Counted from the first letter of the stretch, positions 26,425 to 40,752 are shown. The stretch: DNA of 64,000 nt from Sapria himalayana (GCA_029783825.1 JAREIK010010412.1:1-64000); one strand, 5' to 3'. Notes: a model not told the origin generated them from the letters alone. Translations and numbers: made by a program.

Positions 26425-27838
26425 GAGGCATAGAAGAAAAGAGGGGACAAAGAAGATATATATTGCTTTTTGATTTTTTACAGGTATCAATAGGCAAGCT
26501 TCAAGGTGATGGATCAAAACAGAAGATCATGCAGCAAAAGGCAAAATAATTGCATAGAAATTATATGATTTTTGGAACTTAACTACATGGTTATAAGTAG
26601 TAAAGAATAGATACATAAATTAACAAGAGAAAGTAATAAAGCCTCCAAAAAATTATAAAATTTTCTAGGCCTGTAGGGACATTACATAAAATGGAACTGA
26701 CATAGGCTGGGGTTTTAAACTACATTTTTTACTTAGTGTTTTGCTAATTAGTCTTAACAGAGATATGAAACATTTGCTTCAAATGAGGAGCAGATAAAGT
26801 AGCTAGAGGCAGGGTAAGAGTCAAAGGAGAACACCATATAATCTAAAAGCCTATAATTTTTGTTTGTGGAATTGTTTGGTTGTACAGAAGATAGTGGAAT
26901 GGATCAAAAGAAACAACTTTCTGCTTGCTGTGTTACTTGGTGGATTGGTTTGTTTTTTACAGATCGAAGCTAAAAGATTTTATTAAAGGAGATGGCTTTA
27001 TTAAAAATTTAAAGATGATTCTGTTTGGGCAGGAGGATCACTCTATCAAAGCAGCTAGTTTTTTAATTTTAAAGATTTATTACATCTGTTTATTTTTATT
27101 TTTAAATCTTGTTTGTAGTTTAGCTCCACGGATTGAATTAATGAACAGCTGTAAGTAAGGACAAAGATCATTCAGAATAGCTCTAAAAAAGAAAATATAA
27201 AGCTTGTAACAGAAGGCCTACTGCCCTAGGTTGCCTGCACTACTGCTGACATAAATACCAGTTATTTAGAAGGAGGCTGTGCACGCTGCCTGCACTACTA
27301 TTTGTGGCTTGTTTGTGTATGTTTATTGGAATGCAGGTTCTGCAACTAACAAAGACAAGAGCTAGCAACATAAGATAAAGTTGAGTGAACACTAAGCTAA
27401 TATAGAATGTGACAAGTGTGTAAAGAGGCTGACATAATTAAGGATCGACCTAGAGCAGTAGTAGCAAGGCTGTCAGAATAGCTAGTTGTAGCTGTGAAAG
27501 AAATAAGGAAAGCAAATGTAAATTTTCCACAAGAAGAAGGCTTATATATAAAATCAAGGAGAATAGAAAGTCTCCTATTGGCAGGCAGAAAAAAAGATGA
27601 AAGAGATGTAAAGAATGCTATACTTCATCGAAATTAAATTGAGGAGAACATTTCAAAGCTAGATCTCCTCATTTTTCTTCAACTTTAAACAGAATTAGGG
27701 TGCAATTTTGGTTAATTGCTTTTATTGTTTTAATTTTGCTAAGGGTGTAAAAGGGGAAAAGGGTAGTATCTTAGATTGTAACAATGATATTCCTCTACCA
27801 AAAGAGAGGGCTTTTATAATTAATAAAACAAGCCTTAA
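26425..27838 (+). other. LINE 3' region and tail
   Basis: No coding region is supported. It runs from the probable ORF2 stop to the short A tail. The last 60 bases (CTACCAAAAGAGAGGGCTTT, then AATTAATAAAACAAGCC) have the shape of plant L1 3' ends. A short motif, GCCTGCACTACT, occurs twice (about 27232 and 27280). At 1.4 kb this 3' region is long for a plant LINE, so an unrecognised insertion inside it is possible. Confidence 0.65.
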
Positions 27839-27954
27839 AAAAGAAGAATAAAAAGTATATGAAAGAAAAGGATAAGAAAAATAAGAAAATTAAGAATAAT
27901 AAGAATAATATGATAAATAAGAGAATTAAGAAGAATAAAAAAAATAAAAATAAT

Positions 27955-28115
27955 AAGAAAGATAAGAAGGGTAATAAAGATAAGAAGGATAATAATGATA
28001 AGAAAGATAAGAAGGATAAGAAGGATAAGAGAGATAAGAAGAATAAGAAAGAAAAAAAGGATGCGAAGCATAAGTAAGATAAAAAGGATAAGAAGGATAA
28101 GCAGAGTGGGAAGAA
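27955..28115. repeat. Homogenised GATAAGAAG sub-block
   Basis: Consecutive units read GATAAGAAG, GATAAGAAA and close variants, richer in G than the surrounding AAGAATAAG units. A similar patch occurs at about 28860-29010. Confidence 0.85.
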
Positions 28116-28616
28116 TAAAATGAATAATAAGAATAATAAGAAAAAGAAGAATAAGAAGAAAAAGAAAAAAAATAAGAATAATAAAAAGAAGAAGGGGAAT
28201 AAGAAGAATAAGAAGAATCAGAAAAATAAGAAGAACAAGAAGAATAAGAAGAATAAGAAGAAAAAAATAATAATAAGAATAAAAAAGAATAACAAGAATA
28301 AGAAGAATAAGAAAAATAAGTAGAACAAGAAAAATAAGAAGAATAATAAGAATAAGAAGAAAATTAAATATATGAAGAATAAAAAGAATAAGAAGAAAAT
28401 AAGAATAAGAAGAATAATTAGAAAAAGAAAAATAACAAGAATGAAAAGAAAAAAAAATTAAAAGAATTCAAAGAATAATTTGAATAAAAAGAAGAATAAT
28501 AATAATAAGCAAAATAAAAAGAATATGAGCAATATCTAGAATAAGAAGAATAACAAAAATAAGAAGAATAAGAAGAAGAAAAAGAAATAATAGAATAAAA
28601 AGATTAAGAATAATAA

Positions 28617-28664
<48 letters not shown>

Positions 28665-31129
28665 GGATAAGAAGGATAAGAAGAATACAAAGAATAAAAA
28701 GAATATGAATAATAATTAGAATAAGAAGGATAAGAAAAATAGTAAGAATAAGAAGAATAAATAGGATAAGAAGAATGAGAAATATAAAAAGTAAATGAAG
28801 AAAAAAAGTATAAGAAGAATAAGAAGAATAAAAAGAATATGAAAAATAAGAAAAATAAGAAAGATAAGAAGTATAAGAAAGATAAGAAGGATAAAAAGTA
28901 TAAGAAGTATAAGAAGGATAGAAGGATAGGATGAAAAAGAAGGATAAGAAGGATAAGATAGATAAGAAGAATAAGAAGGATAAGAAGGATAAGTAGGATA
29001 ATAAGGATAAGAAGGATAAGAAGATTAAAAAGAATAAGAAGATTAAAAAGAATAAGAAGAGTAAAAAAAAATAAGAATAAGATGATTAACAAGAAAATGA
29101 AGAAATAGAAGAATATGTAGAAAATAAATGAAGAATAAGAAGATGTAGAATAAGAAGAATAAGAAGAATAAGTAAAATAAGAAAAACAAGAAGAATAAAA
29201 AGAATAAAAAGAATAAGAAGAATAAGAAGAATATAAACAAAAAGAAGAATAAGAAAAAAAAGAAAGATAAAAAGAATAACAAAAAAAAGATTAATATGAA
29301 TAATAATGATATTAAGAATAATAAGAAGAATAATATGAAAAAAATAATATTAAAAATATGAATAATAAAAAGAATAATAAGAAAATAAGAATAAGAAGAA
29401 TAATGAAAATATGAAGAATAATAATAATGGAAAGAATAACAAAAATTAAAAGAATGGTAAGAATAAGAAGAAGAAGAATAAAAATAATAATAATAAAAAG
29501 AAAGAGTAGAATAAAAGGATTAAGAAGAATAATAAGAATAATAAGGAGAAAAAGGATAAAAAGTATAAGAAGAATATAATAATATTAATAATAAGTAGAA
29601 AAAGAAGAATAAGTATAATAAGGGAAATAAAAGGATAAAGAAGAATAAGAAGAATAAAAAAAATAAAAAGAATAAGAATAATGAGAAGATTAAGAGGATA
29701 ATTAGGATAAGAAGGATAAGAAGAATAAGAAGGATATGATAGATAAGAAGGATATGTAGGATAATAAGGATGAAAAGTATAAGAAAAATAAGAAGAATAA
29801 GAAGAAAAAGATGAATAAGATGACTAACAAGAAAACGAATAATTAGAAGAATAAGTAAAAAAAATAAGAAAAATAAGAAGAAGAAGTAGAATAAGAATAA
29901 TAAGAAGAATAAGTTAAATAAGAAGAACAAGAAGAATAAGTTAAATAAGAAGAACAAGAAGAATATGAAAAATAAAAAGAAAAAGAAGAATAATAAAAAT
30001 AAGAATAATTAGAAGAATAAGAAGAATAAGAAGAATTAATAGAATAAAAAGAATAAGAAGAATAAGAATAATAACAATAAAAAGAATAATAAGAATAATA
30101 ATGATATTAAGAAGAATAAGAAGAATAAGTAGAATAAAAATAAAAATAATAATTAGTAGAAGAATAAGAAGAATAAAAAGAATAAGAACAATAAGAAGAA
30201 TAAGATGACTAAGAAGAATAATATGAATTAAAAGAATAAGAAGAAAGATAAAAAAAGAATAAGAAAAATAATAAGAATAAATAGATTAAGAAGAATATGA
30301 ATATAAAGAAGAATATGAAGAAAAAGAAAAATAAAAAATAAGAAGAATGAAGAGGATAAGAAGAATAACAAGAAAAAGAAGAATAATAATAATAATAAGT
30401 AGAATAAGAGGAATAAGAAGAATAGAAAGAATATGAAGATTAAAAAATATAAGAAAGAAAAAGAACAAGAAGAATACGAAAATAAATTAGGAAAAATTAC
30501 AAGAATGAAAAGATAAAGAAGAATAAAATAAATAAATAAAATATGAATATACAGTAGAAAAAAAAGAATAAGAAAAATTAGAAGAATAAGAAGAATAAAA
30601 ATAAAAATAAAAATAAAAATAATAATAATTATTAGAATAAGAAGAATAAGAAGAATAAGAAGAATAAAAAGAATAAGAAGAATAAGATGAATAAGAAAAA
30701 TATAAAGAATTTGAATAATAAGAAGAATAAGAATTATAATAAAGAATAAGAAAAAATATGATTAAAAAAGAAAAAGTTGAATATGCAGAATAATAAAAAT
30801 TAGATGAATAAAAAGAATAACAAAAATAAGAAGAATAATAAGAATAAGAAGAATAAGAAGAATAAGAAAAATAAAAAGAATAAAAAGAATAAAAATAAAA
30901 AATATAAGAAAAATAAGAATAATAAGAATAAGAAGAATAATAAGAATAATAAGAATAATAAGAAGATTAAGAAGACTAAGTAGAATAATAATAATAATAA
31001 TAATATGAAGAATTAGTAGAATAAAAAGAATAAGAAGAAAAAAAATATAAGATAACTGAGAATAATAATAATAATTAAAAGAATAAGAAGAAAAAGAAGA
31101 ATAAAAATAATAAGAAAGATAATAAGAAT

Positions 31130-34100
31130 AAATAGAATAAGAATAGTATGAATATAAAGAAGAAAAATAAGAAAAATAAGAAGAATAAGAAGAATAAGAA
31201 AAATAAGAAGAATAAGAAGAATTAGGAGAATAAGAAGAATACGTCGGATAACAAGAATAACAAAAATAATAAAAAAGTAGAATAAGAAGAATATGATGAA
31301 TATGAATATTAATAAGAAAAAGAAAAAAATAAGATGAATAATAAGATAAATTAGAATAAGAAGAATTACAAGAATGAAAAGAATATAAATAATAAGAAGA
31401 ATAAGATGAATGAATAGAATATGAATAATAAGAAGAAAAAGAAGAATAAAAAAAATTAGAAGAATAAATTGAAAAAGAATAATAAGATAAATCAGAAGAA
31501 TAAAAAGAATAAGAAAAATAAGAAGAAATAGAAGAATAAGTAGAAAAGGAAGAATAAGAAGAATAAAAATAATAAGAAGTATAAAAAGAATAAGAAGAAA
31601 AGAATAAGAAGAGTTAAATGTATAAGAAGAATTAAAAGAAAATGAAGAATAATAAGAATAAAAAGAATAATAACAAAGAATAAGAAGAAATAAGAATAAG
31701 AAGAATATATGAATTAGATTATAAAAAAGAATAAAAATAATAGGAAAAATAAGAAGAATAAAAAGAATAAAAAGAATAAAAAAAATAATAAGAATAAGAA
31801 GAATAAGAAAAATAAGAAGAATAAGAAGAATAAGAAGAATAAGAAGAATAAAAATAAAAAAAAAATAAAAAGAATACGAATAATAATAAGAATAAGAATA
31901 ATAATGAGATTAAGAAAAATAAGTAGAATAAAAATAAAAATAAAAATAGGAAGAATTAGTAGAATAAAATGAATATGAAGAAAAAAAAGAATAAGATGAC
32001 TAAGAATAATAATATAAATTAAAAGAATAAAAAGAAAAAGAAGAATAAAAATAATAAGAAAAATAATAAGAAAAATAATAAGAATAAGTAGAATAAGAAT
32101 AGTATGAATATAAAGAAGAAAAAGAAAAAAAATAAAAATAAGAAGAATAAGAAGAAAAATAAAAATAATAAGAATAAGAAGAATAAGAAGAATACGTAGA
32201 ATAACAAGAATAAGAAAAATAATAAAAAAAAGTAGAATAAGAAGAATATGATGAATATGAATATTAATAAGAAGAATAAAAAAGAGAAGAATAATAAGAT
32301 AAATTAGAATAAAAAGAATTACAAGAATTAAAAGAATTTAAATAATAAGAAGAATAAGATGAATAAATAGTATATGAATAATAATAAGAAAATGAAGAAA
32401 AAAAAATTAGAAGAATAACATGAAAAAGAATAATAAGATAAATTAGAAGAATAAAAAGAATAAGAAAAAAAAAAGAACAATGAATAAAAAAAAAGAATAA
32501 GAAGAGTAAGAAGAATAAGAATAATAAGAATAATAAGAAGTATAAGAAGAATAAGAAGAAAAGAATAAGAAAAGTTAAAAGAATAAAAAGAATTAAAAGA
32601 AAATGAAAAATAATAAGAATAAGTAGAATAATAAGAAAGAATAAGAAGAAAAAAGAATAAGAAGAATATATGAATTAGATTATAAAAAAGATTAAAAAGA
32701 ATTGAAAGAATAATAAGAATAAAAAGAATAAGAAAAATTATAAGAATAAGAAGAATAAGAAAAATAAGAAGAATAAGAAGAATAAGATGAATAAGATGAA
32801 TAAAAAATATATAAAGAAATTGAAGATTAAGAAGATTAAGAAGAATAAGAATTATAATTAAAAAATAAGAAAAAAAGATGAATAAAAAGAAAAAGTTGAA
32901 TACGAAGAATAAAAAAAATTAGATGAATAAAAATAATAACAATAATAAAAAGAATAAGAAGAATAAGAAGAATAAAAAAAATAAGAAGAATAAGAAAAAA
33001 AAATAAGAAGAATAAGAAAAAAAAATAAGAAGAATAAGAAGAAAAAGAAGAAAAAGAAGAAAAAGAAGAAAAAGAAGAATAAGAATAAGAAGAATAAGAA
33101 GAATAAGAATAAGAATTAGATTAAGAAGAATAGTAGAATAAAAATAATTATAAAAAAGCAAGAATTAGTAGAATAAAAAGAATAACAAGAAAAGAAGACT
33201 ATGATGACAAAGAAGAATATAAGAATTAGAAGAATAAGAAGAAAATGAATAATAAAAAGAATAAGTAAAATAATAAGAACATCTAGAATAAGAATATTAT
33301 GAATAAAAATAAAAATAAGAAGAAAAAAAATAAGAAGAATAAGAAAAATTAGGAGAATAAGAAGAAAATGTGGAATAACAAGAATAAAAAAAATAATTAA
33401 AAAATAATTAAAAAAATAGATTAAGAAGAATAAGAAGAATATGATGAATATGAATATTAATAAGAAAAAGAAAAGAAAATAAGCAGAATAAGAAGATAAA
33501 TTAGAATAAGAAGAATTACAAGATTGAAAATAAAAAAAATAATAAGTTGAATAAGATGAATAAATAGAATATGAATGATAGGAAGAAAAAGAAGAATAAA
33601 AAAATAGAAGAATAACATGAAAAAGAATAATAAGATAAAATCAGAAGAATAAAAAGAATAAGAAAAATAAGAATAATACGAAGAATAAGAAGGATAAGAA
33701 GGATAAGAAGGATAAGAAGAAAAAAAGTATATATAGAATAAGAAGAGTTAAAAGAAAAAGTAGAATTAAAAGAAAATGAAAAATAATAAGAATAAGTAGA
33801 ATAATAAGAATAAGAAGAATAAGATGAATAAGAAAAATATAACGAATTTGAAGAATAAGATGAATAAGAAGTATAAGAATTATAATAAAAAAATAAGAAA
33901 AAAAGATGAATATAAAAAAAAAGTTGAATATGAAGAATAATAAGCATAAGCAGAATAAGACCAATAAGTAGAATATGAAGAGTAAGAAATCAGAAGACCA
34001 AGAATAATAAGAAGAGTAAAAGAATAAGAAGAGTAAGAAGAATAAGAAGAATAAGAAGAATAAGAACAAAAAAAATTAAGAAGAATACAAATAAAAAGAA

Positions 34101-35540
34101 AAATAAAATTAATAAGAATAATAAGAAGAATAAGAATGAGATAATGAAGAATAAGTAGAATAAAAATAATTATAAGAATATGAAGAATTAGTAGAATAAA
34201 AGAATAATAAGAAAAAAAGACTAAGATGAATAAATAAAATATGAATAATAAGAAAAGAAAGAAGAATAAAAAAATTAGAAGAATAACATGAAAAAGAATA
34301 AGAAGATAAATCAGAAGAATAAAAAGAATAAGAAAAATAAGAAGAAAAAGAAGAATATGTAGAAAAAGAAGAATGAGAAGAATATGAAGAATAAGAAGTA
34401 TAAATAGAATAAGAAGAGCTAAAAGAAAAAGCAGAATTAAAAGAAAATGTTAAATAATAAGAATAAGTAGAATAATAAGAAAAAATAAGAAGAAAAAAGA
34501 ATAAGAAGAATACGATGAATTAGATTATTAAAAAGAATAAAAAGAAAAGGAAGAATAAGAATAATAAGAAGAATAAAAAAATAAAAAGATTAAGAAGAAT
34601 AATAAGAATAAAAAGAATAAGAAGAATAAGAAGAATAAGAAGAATAAGAAAAATAAGATGAATAAGATGAATAAGAAAAATATAATGAATTTGTAGAATA
34701 AGTAGAATAAGAAGAATAAGATGAATAAGAAGAATTAGAATTATAATAAAAAAATAAGAAAAAAAGATGAATATAATTAAAAAGTTGAATACGAAGAATA
34801 ATAAAAATAAGAAGAATAATAATTATATGAAGAGTATGAAGAGTAAGAAGAATAATAGGAGTAAGAAGAATAAGAAGAGTAAAAAGAATAAGAATAATAA
34901 GAATAATAAGAATAATAAGAATAATAAAAAGAAAAAAAAAATAAGAAGAATACAAATAAAAAGAAAAATAAAATTAATAAGAATAATAAGAATAATAATG
35001 AAATTATGAAGAATAAGTATAATAAAAATAATTATAAGAATATGAAAAATTAGTAGAATAAACGGACTATAAGAAAAAGAAGAATATGATGACTAAGAAG
35101 AATAATAAGAATTAAAAGAATAAGAAAAAAATGAAGAATAAAAAGAATAAGAAAAATAATAAGAATAAATAGAATAAGAATAGTATGAATATAAAGAAAA
35201 ATACGAAGAAAAATAAAATTATGAAAAATAAAAAGAATTAGGAGAATAAGAAGCATACGAAGAAAATGTATTATTACAAGAATAAGAAAAATAATAAAAC
35301 AAGTAGAATAAGAAGAATAAATAGAATATGATGAATATGAATATTAATAAGAAAAAGAAAAAAAATAAGAAGAATAAAAAAATAAATTAGAATAAGAAGA
35401 ATTACAAGAATGAAAAAATATCAAAATAATAAGAAGAATAAGATGAATAAATAGAATATGAATAATAAGAAGAAAAAGAAGAAAAAAATAGAAGAATAAC
35501 AAGAAAAAGAATAATAAGATAAATCAGAAGATAAATGAAA
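31130..35540. repeat. Higher-order repeat inside block 4, about five copies
   Basis: A rare marker string, ATATGATGAATATGAATATT, occurs at 31291, 32246, 33439 and 35326. A second marker around GAAAAAGAATAATAAGATAA, followed by ATCAGAAGAATAAAAAG or ATTAGAAGAATAAAAAG in most copies, occurs near 31481, 32432, 33629, 34300 and 35513. The text between markers is also similar, including AAGATGAATAAATAGAATAT before the second marker and a GAATTAGATTAT(A/T) stretch after it in several copies. Spacing is about 0.95, 1.2, 0.67 and 1.2 kb, so the units vary in length but share order. Confidence 0.82.
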
Positions 35541-37574
35541 AAGAAAAATAAGAAGAAAAAGAAGAATAAGTAGAAAAAGAAGAATAAGCAGAATAAGAAG
35601 AATATGAAGAATATGAAGAAAAGAATAAGAAGAATTAAAAGAATAAGAAGAATTAAAAGAAAATGAAGAATAATATAAATATGTAGAATAAGTAGAATAA
35701 TAAGAAATAAGAATAAAAAGAATAAGAAGAATACGATGAATTAGATATTTAAAAAGAATAAAAAGAAAAGGAAGAATAAGAAGAATAATAAGAATAATAA
35801 AAATAAGAATAATAAGAAAAATAAAAAGAATAATAAGAATAATAAGAATAAGAATAAGAATAAGAATAAAAATGCAAATAATATGAAGGATAAGAAGGAT
35901 ATGAAGGATAAAATGAATAAAATCTAAAAAAGCATAAGAAGTATGACAAGGATAAGATGGATAACACAGATAAGAAGTAAAATATATAAAAAAAGATAAG
36001 AAAGAATAAGATGACTAAAATAAAATGAAGAATTAGAAGAATATGTAGAATAGAAGAAATATGAAGAAAAAGATGAACAAGTAGAATAAGAATAATAAGT
36101 AAAAAGGAGAATAAGAATAAAGAATAATATGAAGAATAAGAAGAATAAAAAAAATAAAAAAGAAGAATAAGAAGAATATGAATATTAAAAAGCATAAGAA
36201 GAATAATAATCTAATGAAAGTAAGAAGAATAAGAAAAATAAGAAAAATAAGAAAAATAATTAGAATAATAATAATAATAATAATAATAACAAGAAGAATT
36301 AGTAGAAAAAGAAGAATAAAAATAAAAATAAAAATAAGATGAGAATGAAGAATAAGAATAACTTAAAAAATAAGAAGAAAATGATGAACAAAAATAATAA
36401 GAAAAATAATAAGAATAAGTAGAATAATAAGAATAAGTAGAATAAAAATATAAAAAAATAAAGAAGATTAAGAAGAATCATAAAAATAAGAAGAATTAGG
36501 AGAATAAGAAGATTAAAAATAACAAGAATAAGAAGAATAATAAAAAAAGTAGAATAAGAAGGATATGAAGAATAAGAAGAGTATGAAGATTAAGAAGAAT
36601 AAGAAAAATAAAAAAGAATAAGAAGAATAAAAAGAATAAGAAAAAGAAAAGAAGAAGAATAAGAAGAAGATGATGATGATAATGATGGTAACAAAGAAGA
36701 AAATGAACAGTTAGAAGAATAAGTAGAAAAAAAAAGAATATGAAGAATAATTAGAATAAAAAGAATAAGTAAAATATGAAGAATAAGAAAAATATGAAGA
36801 ATTAAAAGAATTAGAAGAATAAGAAGAATAAGAAGAATAAATAAAATAAGAATAATAAAAAAAATAAGAACAATAATGTGATTAAGAAGAATAAAAAGAA
36901 TAAATAGAATAAAAATACAAATATGATTAAGAAGAATTATTTGAATAAGAATAATAATAATAATAAATAGAAGAATTAGATGACAAAGAAGAATAATATG
37001 AATTAAACTAATAACAAAAAAAATAAAAATAAAAAGTATAAGAAAATTAAAAGAATTACTAGAATAAGAAGAATTAGAAGAATAAGAAGAATAGAAAGAT
37101 TAAGTAGAAGTATAATAAAAAATAGAATAAAAAGAATAAGAAGATTATGAAGAATATAAAGATTAAGAAGAATAGAAAAAAAAAGAATAAGAAGAAATAG
37201 AAGAATTAGATGATCAATTAAAATAAGAAGAATTAAAATAATGAAAAGAATGAAAAGAATAAGAAGATAAGATAAATAAATAGAAGATGAATAAAATGTA
37301 GAAAAAGATGAATTATAAAAATTAGAAGACTAATAAAAAGAAGAAGAATAAGATATTAATAAGAATAAGAAAAATAAGAATAATAAAAAGAATAAGAATA
37401 AAAATAATTATAAAAAAAGGAATAAGAAGAAAATGAAGATAATAAGAATAAGTAGAAAAATTAATATAATAAGAACGAGTAATTATATTAAAAAATAAAA
37501 GAAGAATAAGAAGAATTAGTTAATAAAAAGAATAAAAAGAAAAAGAAGAATAATAAGAATAAGAATAATATTAA

Positions 37575-38015
37575 TGATAAAAAGGATAAGTAGGATAAAA
37601 TGATAAGAAGGATAAGAAGGATAAAAAGGATAAGAATGATAAAAAAGATAAGAAGGATAGGAAGGATAATAAGGATAAGAATGATAAGAAGGATAAGAAT
37701 GATAAGAAGGTTAAGAAGGATAAGAAGGATAAGAAGGATAAGAAGGATAAGAAGGATAAAAATGACAAGAAGGACAAGAAGGAGAAGAAGGACAAGAATG
37801 ACAATAAGGACAAGAAGGACAATAAGGACAAAAAGGACGAGAAGGACAAGAAGGACAAGAAGAACAAGAAGGACAAGAAGGACAAGAAGGACAAGATGGA
37901 CAAGAATGACAAGAAGGACAAGAAGGATAAGAAGGATAAGATTGATAAGAAGGATAAGAATGATAAGAATGATAAAAAGAATAAGAAGGATAAGAAGGAT
38001 AATAATAATAATAAT
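37575..38015. repeat. Homogenised GATAAGAAG / GACAAGAAG sub-block
   Basis: This is the most regular part of the array. Units are GATAAGAAG at the flanks and GACAAGAAG in the core (about 37764-37920), with little variation. The presence of C in every core unit is unique within the satellite of this window. The frames that run through it on both strands have strict three-residue periods and are not proteins. Confidence 0.9.
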
Positions 38016-40469
38016 AAGAAGGGTAATAAGAATAAGTAGAATAATAAAAAAAGAATAATAAGATGACTAATAAGAAAACTAAGAATTAGAAGAATAAGTA
38101 GAATAAAAAGAATTAGAAGAATAAGTAGAATAAAAATAATAATAAGAATATGTAAAAAAATAAGAAGAATAAGAATAAGAATAAAAAAATAAAAAACAAT
38201 AAAGAGAAGAATAATAATAATAAGTAAGAAGAATAAGAAGAATATTAAAAATAATTAGAATGCAAAAAAAATAATACTAATAATTAGTAGCATAAAAAGA
38301 ATTAGTAGAATAAGAAAAATAAAAGAATAATATTACTATAAAGAATAAGAAGAATTAAAAGAATAATGAGAAAAAATAAAAAAAATAAGAATAAGAATAA
38401 GAAGAAAAATTAAGAATTAGGAGAATAACAAGAATAACAAGAATTAGAAAAATTACAAGAATAACAAGAATAAAAGTATAAGAAAAAAAAGTAAATAAGA
38501 AGAATTAGAAGAATAAGAAGAATAAGAAGAATAAAAAGAATATGAAAATTAAGAAGAATAAGGTCAAAAAAAATAATAAAATAAAATTAGAATAATAAGA
38601 ATTACAATAATGAAAAGAATAATAAGAATACTAAGAATAACAAGAATAAAAATGATAAGAAGAATAAATAGAATATGAATAATAAGTAGAAAAAGAATAA
38701 ATAAATTAGAAGAATATTAAGAATAAAAAAAATAAGAAGATTAAGAAGAACGAGGCGAATAAGAAATTTAATAAAAATAAGAAGAATACGAAAAAAAGAA
38801 GAAAAAGAAGAATAAAAAGAATAAAAAAATAAGAATAATAAAAAGAATAAGAAGAATAAAAAGAATAAGAAGAATAAAAGGAATAAGAGGAATTAGAAGA
38901 ATCAGAAGAATCATAAGAATCATAAGAATCACAATAATAAGAAGAATAAGAAAAAATAGAATAATAATTAGAATAAGAAGATTAACAATAATAAGAAGAA
39001 TAAGAAGAATATGAAGAATAAAAAGAATATAAAAATTTTAAAAAAAAATAAAATATAATAATAATAAAAAACATACAGATGAAAAATAAGAATAAAAATA
39101 ATATAAAACATTTTAAAAATAAGAAGAATAAGACAAATAAGCAAAATTAGAAAAATTGGAAGAATAAGTAGAATAAGAAGAAGAAGAATAATAATAATAA
39201 TAATAATAATATAATAAAAAGGAGAATAAAATGACTAATAATAATAAAATATAGAAGAATGCAAAGAAGAATAAGAATAAAAAGAATAAAAAGATTAAGA
39301 GGAATAAGAATAATAATAAGAATAACAAAAAAAATTAAAAATAAGAAGAATAAGAATAATAAAAAGAATAAGAAGAAAATTATGATTAAGAAGAAGAAAA
39401 ATAATAAGAAAAATATAATGAATAAGAAAAATAGGTAGAATAAGTAGAATAAGGAAATAAAAAAAATATGAAGAATAAAAAGAAAATATAGAATAAGAAA
39501 AATAAGAAGAATATGAAAAAGAAGAAAAATAAGAAGAATAAAAAAAATAAGAAGAATAAGAAGAACAAGAAAAATAACAAAAATAGCTAGAATAAAAAAA
39601 TATGACGAATAACAAAAATAAGAAGAATAAGAAGAGAAAGAAAAATAAAAAGAAAAATAAGAATCAGAAGAATGAGAAAAATAAGAAGAATTAAAAGAAT
39701 ATGTAATATTAGAACAATATGTAGAATTTGAAGAATATGAAGAATAGTTAGAATATCTTGAATAGAAAGAATAAGAAGATTAAAAAATAATTAAAAATAA
39801 ACAGAAAAATAAAAAAAAAAGAATAATCAAAAGAATAATAAGAATAAGAAAAAATAAAAGGAAAAATAAAAATAATAAGAATAAGAAAAATAATATGAAT
39901 AATAAGAATAACAAGAATAAGAAGATTAAGAAGAATAATAAGAATAAAAGAATAATAAGAATAAGAAGAATAATAAGAAAAAAATAAATTAGAAGAATAA
40001 GAAAAATTATAAAAAGAAGAATAAGAAGAATAAGAAAATTAATAAGAATTAGAAGAATTAGAATAATAACAATAAAAAGAAGAGTAGGGAGTGTAATAAG
40101 AATAAAATGAATAAAAAGAAAAAAAGAATTAAATGAATTAAAAGAATTAAAAGAAAAAAGAGAATAAAAATAAAAAAAAGAATAGAAAGAATAGAAAAAT
40201 AAAAATAATAAAAGAATCAAAAAATAAAAAAAAATAAAAAGGATAGAAAAGATAGAAAGAATAGAAATGATAGAAATGATAGAAAGTAAAGAAAGGATAA
40301 TAAGGAAAGGAAGGATAGAAAGGATAGAAAGAATAGAAAGAAATAAAAGAATAAAAAGAATAAAAAAAATAAAAAAAATAAAAAGAATAAAAAGAATAAA
40401 AAAATAAATAGAATAAAAGAAAAACAAGAATAACAAGAATAACAAGCATAAGAATAATAAGAAGAAAAA

Positions 40470-40504
<35 letters not shown>

Positions 40505-40752
40505 GAATTAAAAAAATAACAAGAAAATAGTATAATAAGATGATTAAATAGAATAAAAAGAATTTGAAGAATTAGTAGAATAAGAAGAATAGGAAGAATA
40601 CGTAGAATATGAAGAATAAAAAGATTAAGAAGAAAATAGAACAAAAAGAAGAATTAGTAAAATATGAATAATAACAAGAATAAGATGAAAAAGATGAATA
40701 AGAAAAATAAGAAAAATAAGAAGAATAAGAAGAATAGGAAGAATAAGAAGAA

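Larger units (their letters stand above)
20976..27838 (+). mobile_element. Near-complete L1-type LINE retrotransposon with RNase H, inactivated
   Basis: A non-LTR element sits inside the satellite. In order it has a 5' leader (about 20976-21250), an ORF1 with DUF4283-like content, an ORF2 with endonuclease, reverse transcriptase, zf-RVT-like and RNase H regions, a long 3' region, and a tail reading TTTTATAATTAATAAAACAA followed by a short A run at 27833-27838. An AATAAA-containing end with a short A run is typical of plant L1 elements. Satellite of the same orientation flanks both sides, so the element most likely inserted into an existing array. A target duplication cannot be recognised in such repetitive flanks. 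Many stops and frameshifts show it is old. Confidence 0.87.

Noticed and set aside
26925..27158. 77-codon frame in the LINE 3' region
   Set aside because: No known motif, TTG-type opening and AT-biased composition; more likely chance.
37740..37925. Regular short repeats considered as a CRISPR-like array
   Set aside because: Units are contiguous 9-mers without unique spacers, and all surrounding content is that of a plant nuclear genome.
37571..38058. Overlapping frames on both strands with three-residue periods
   Set aside because: Produced by the homogenised GATAAGAAG/GACAAGAAG units.
39780..40644. Overlapping - strand frames of 221 and 165 codons
   Set aside because: Satellite-derived low-complexity frames without motifs.
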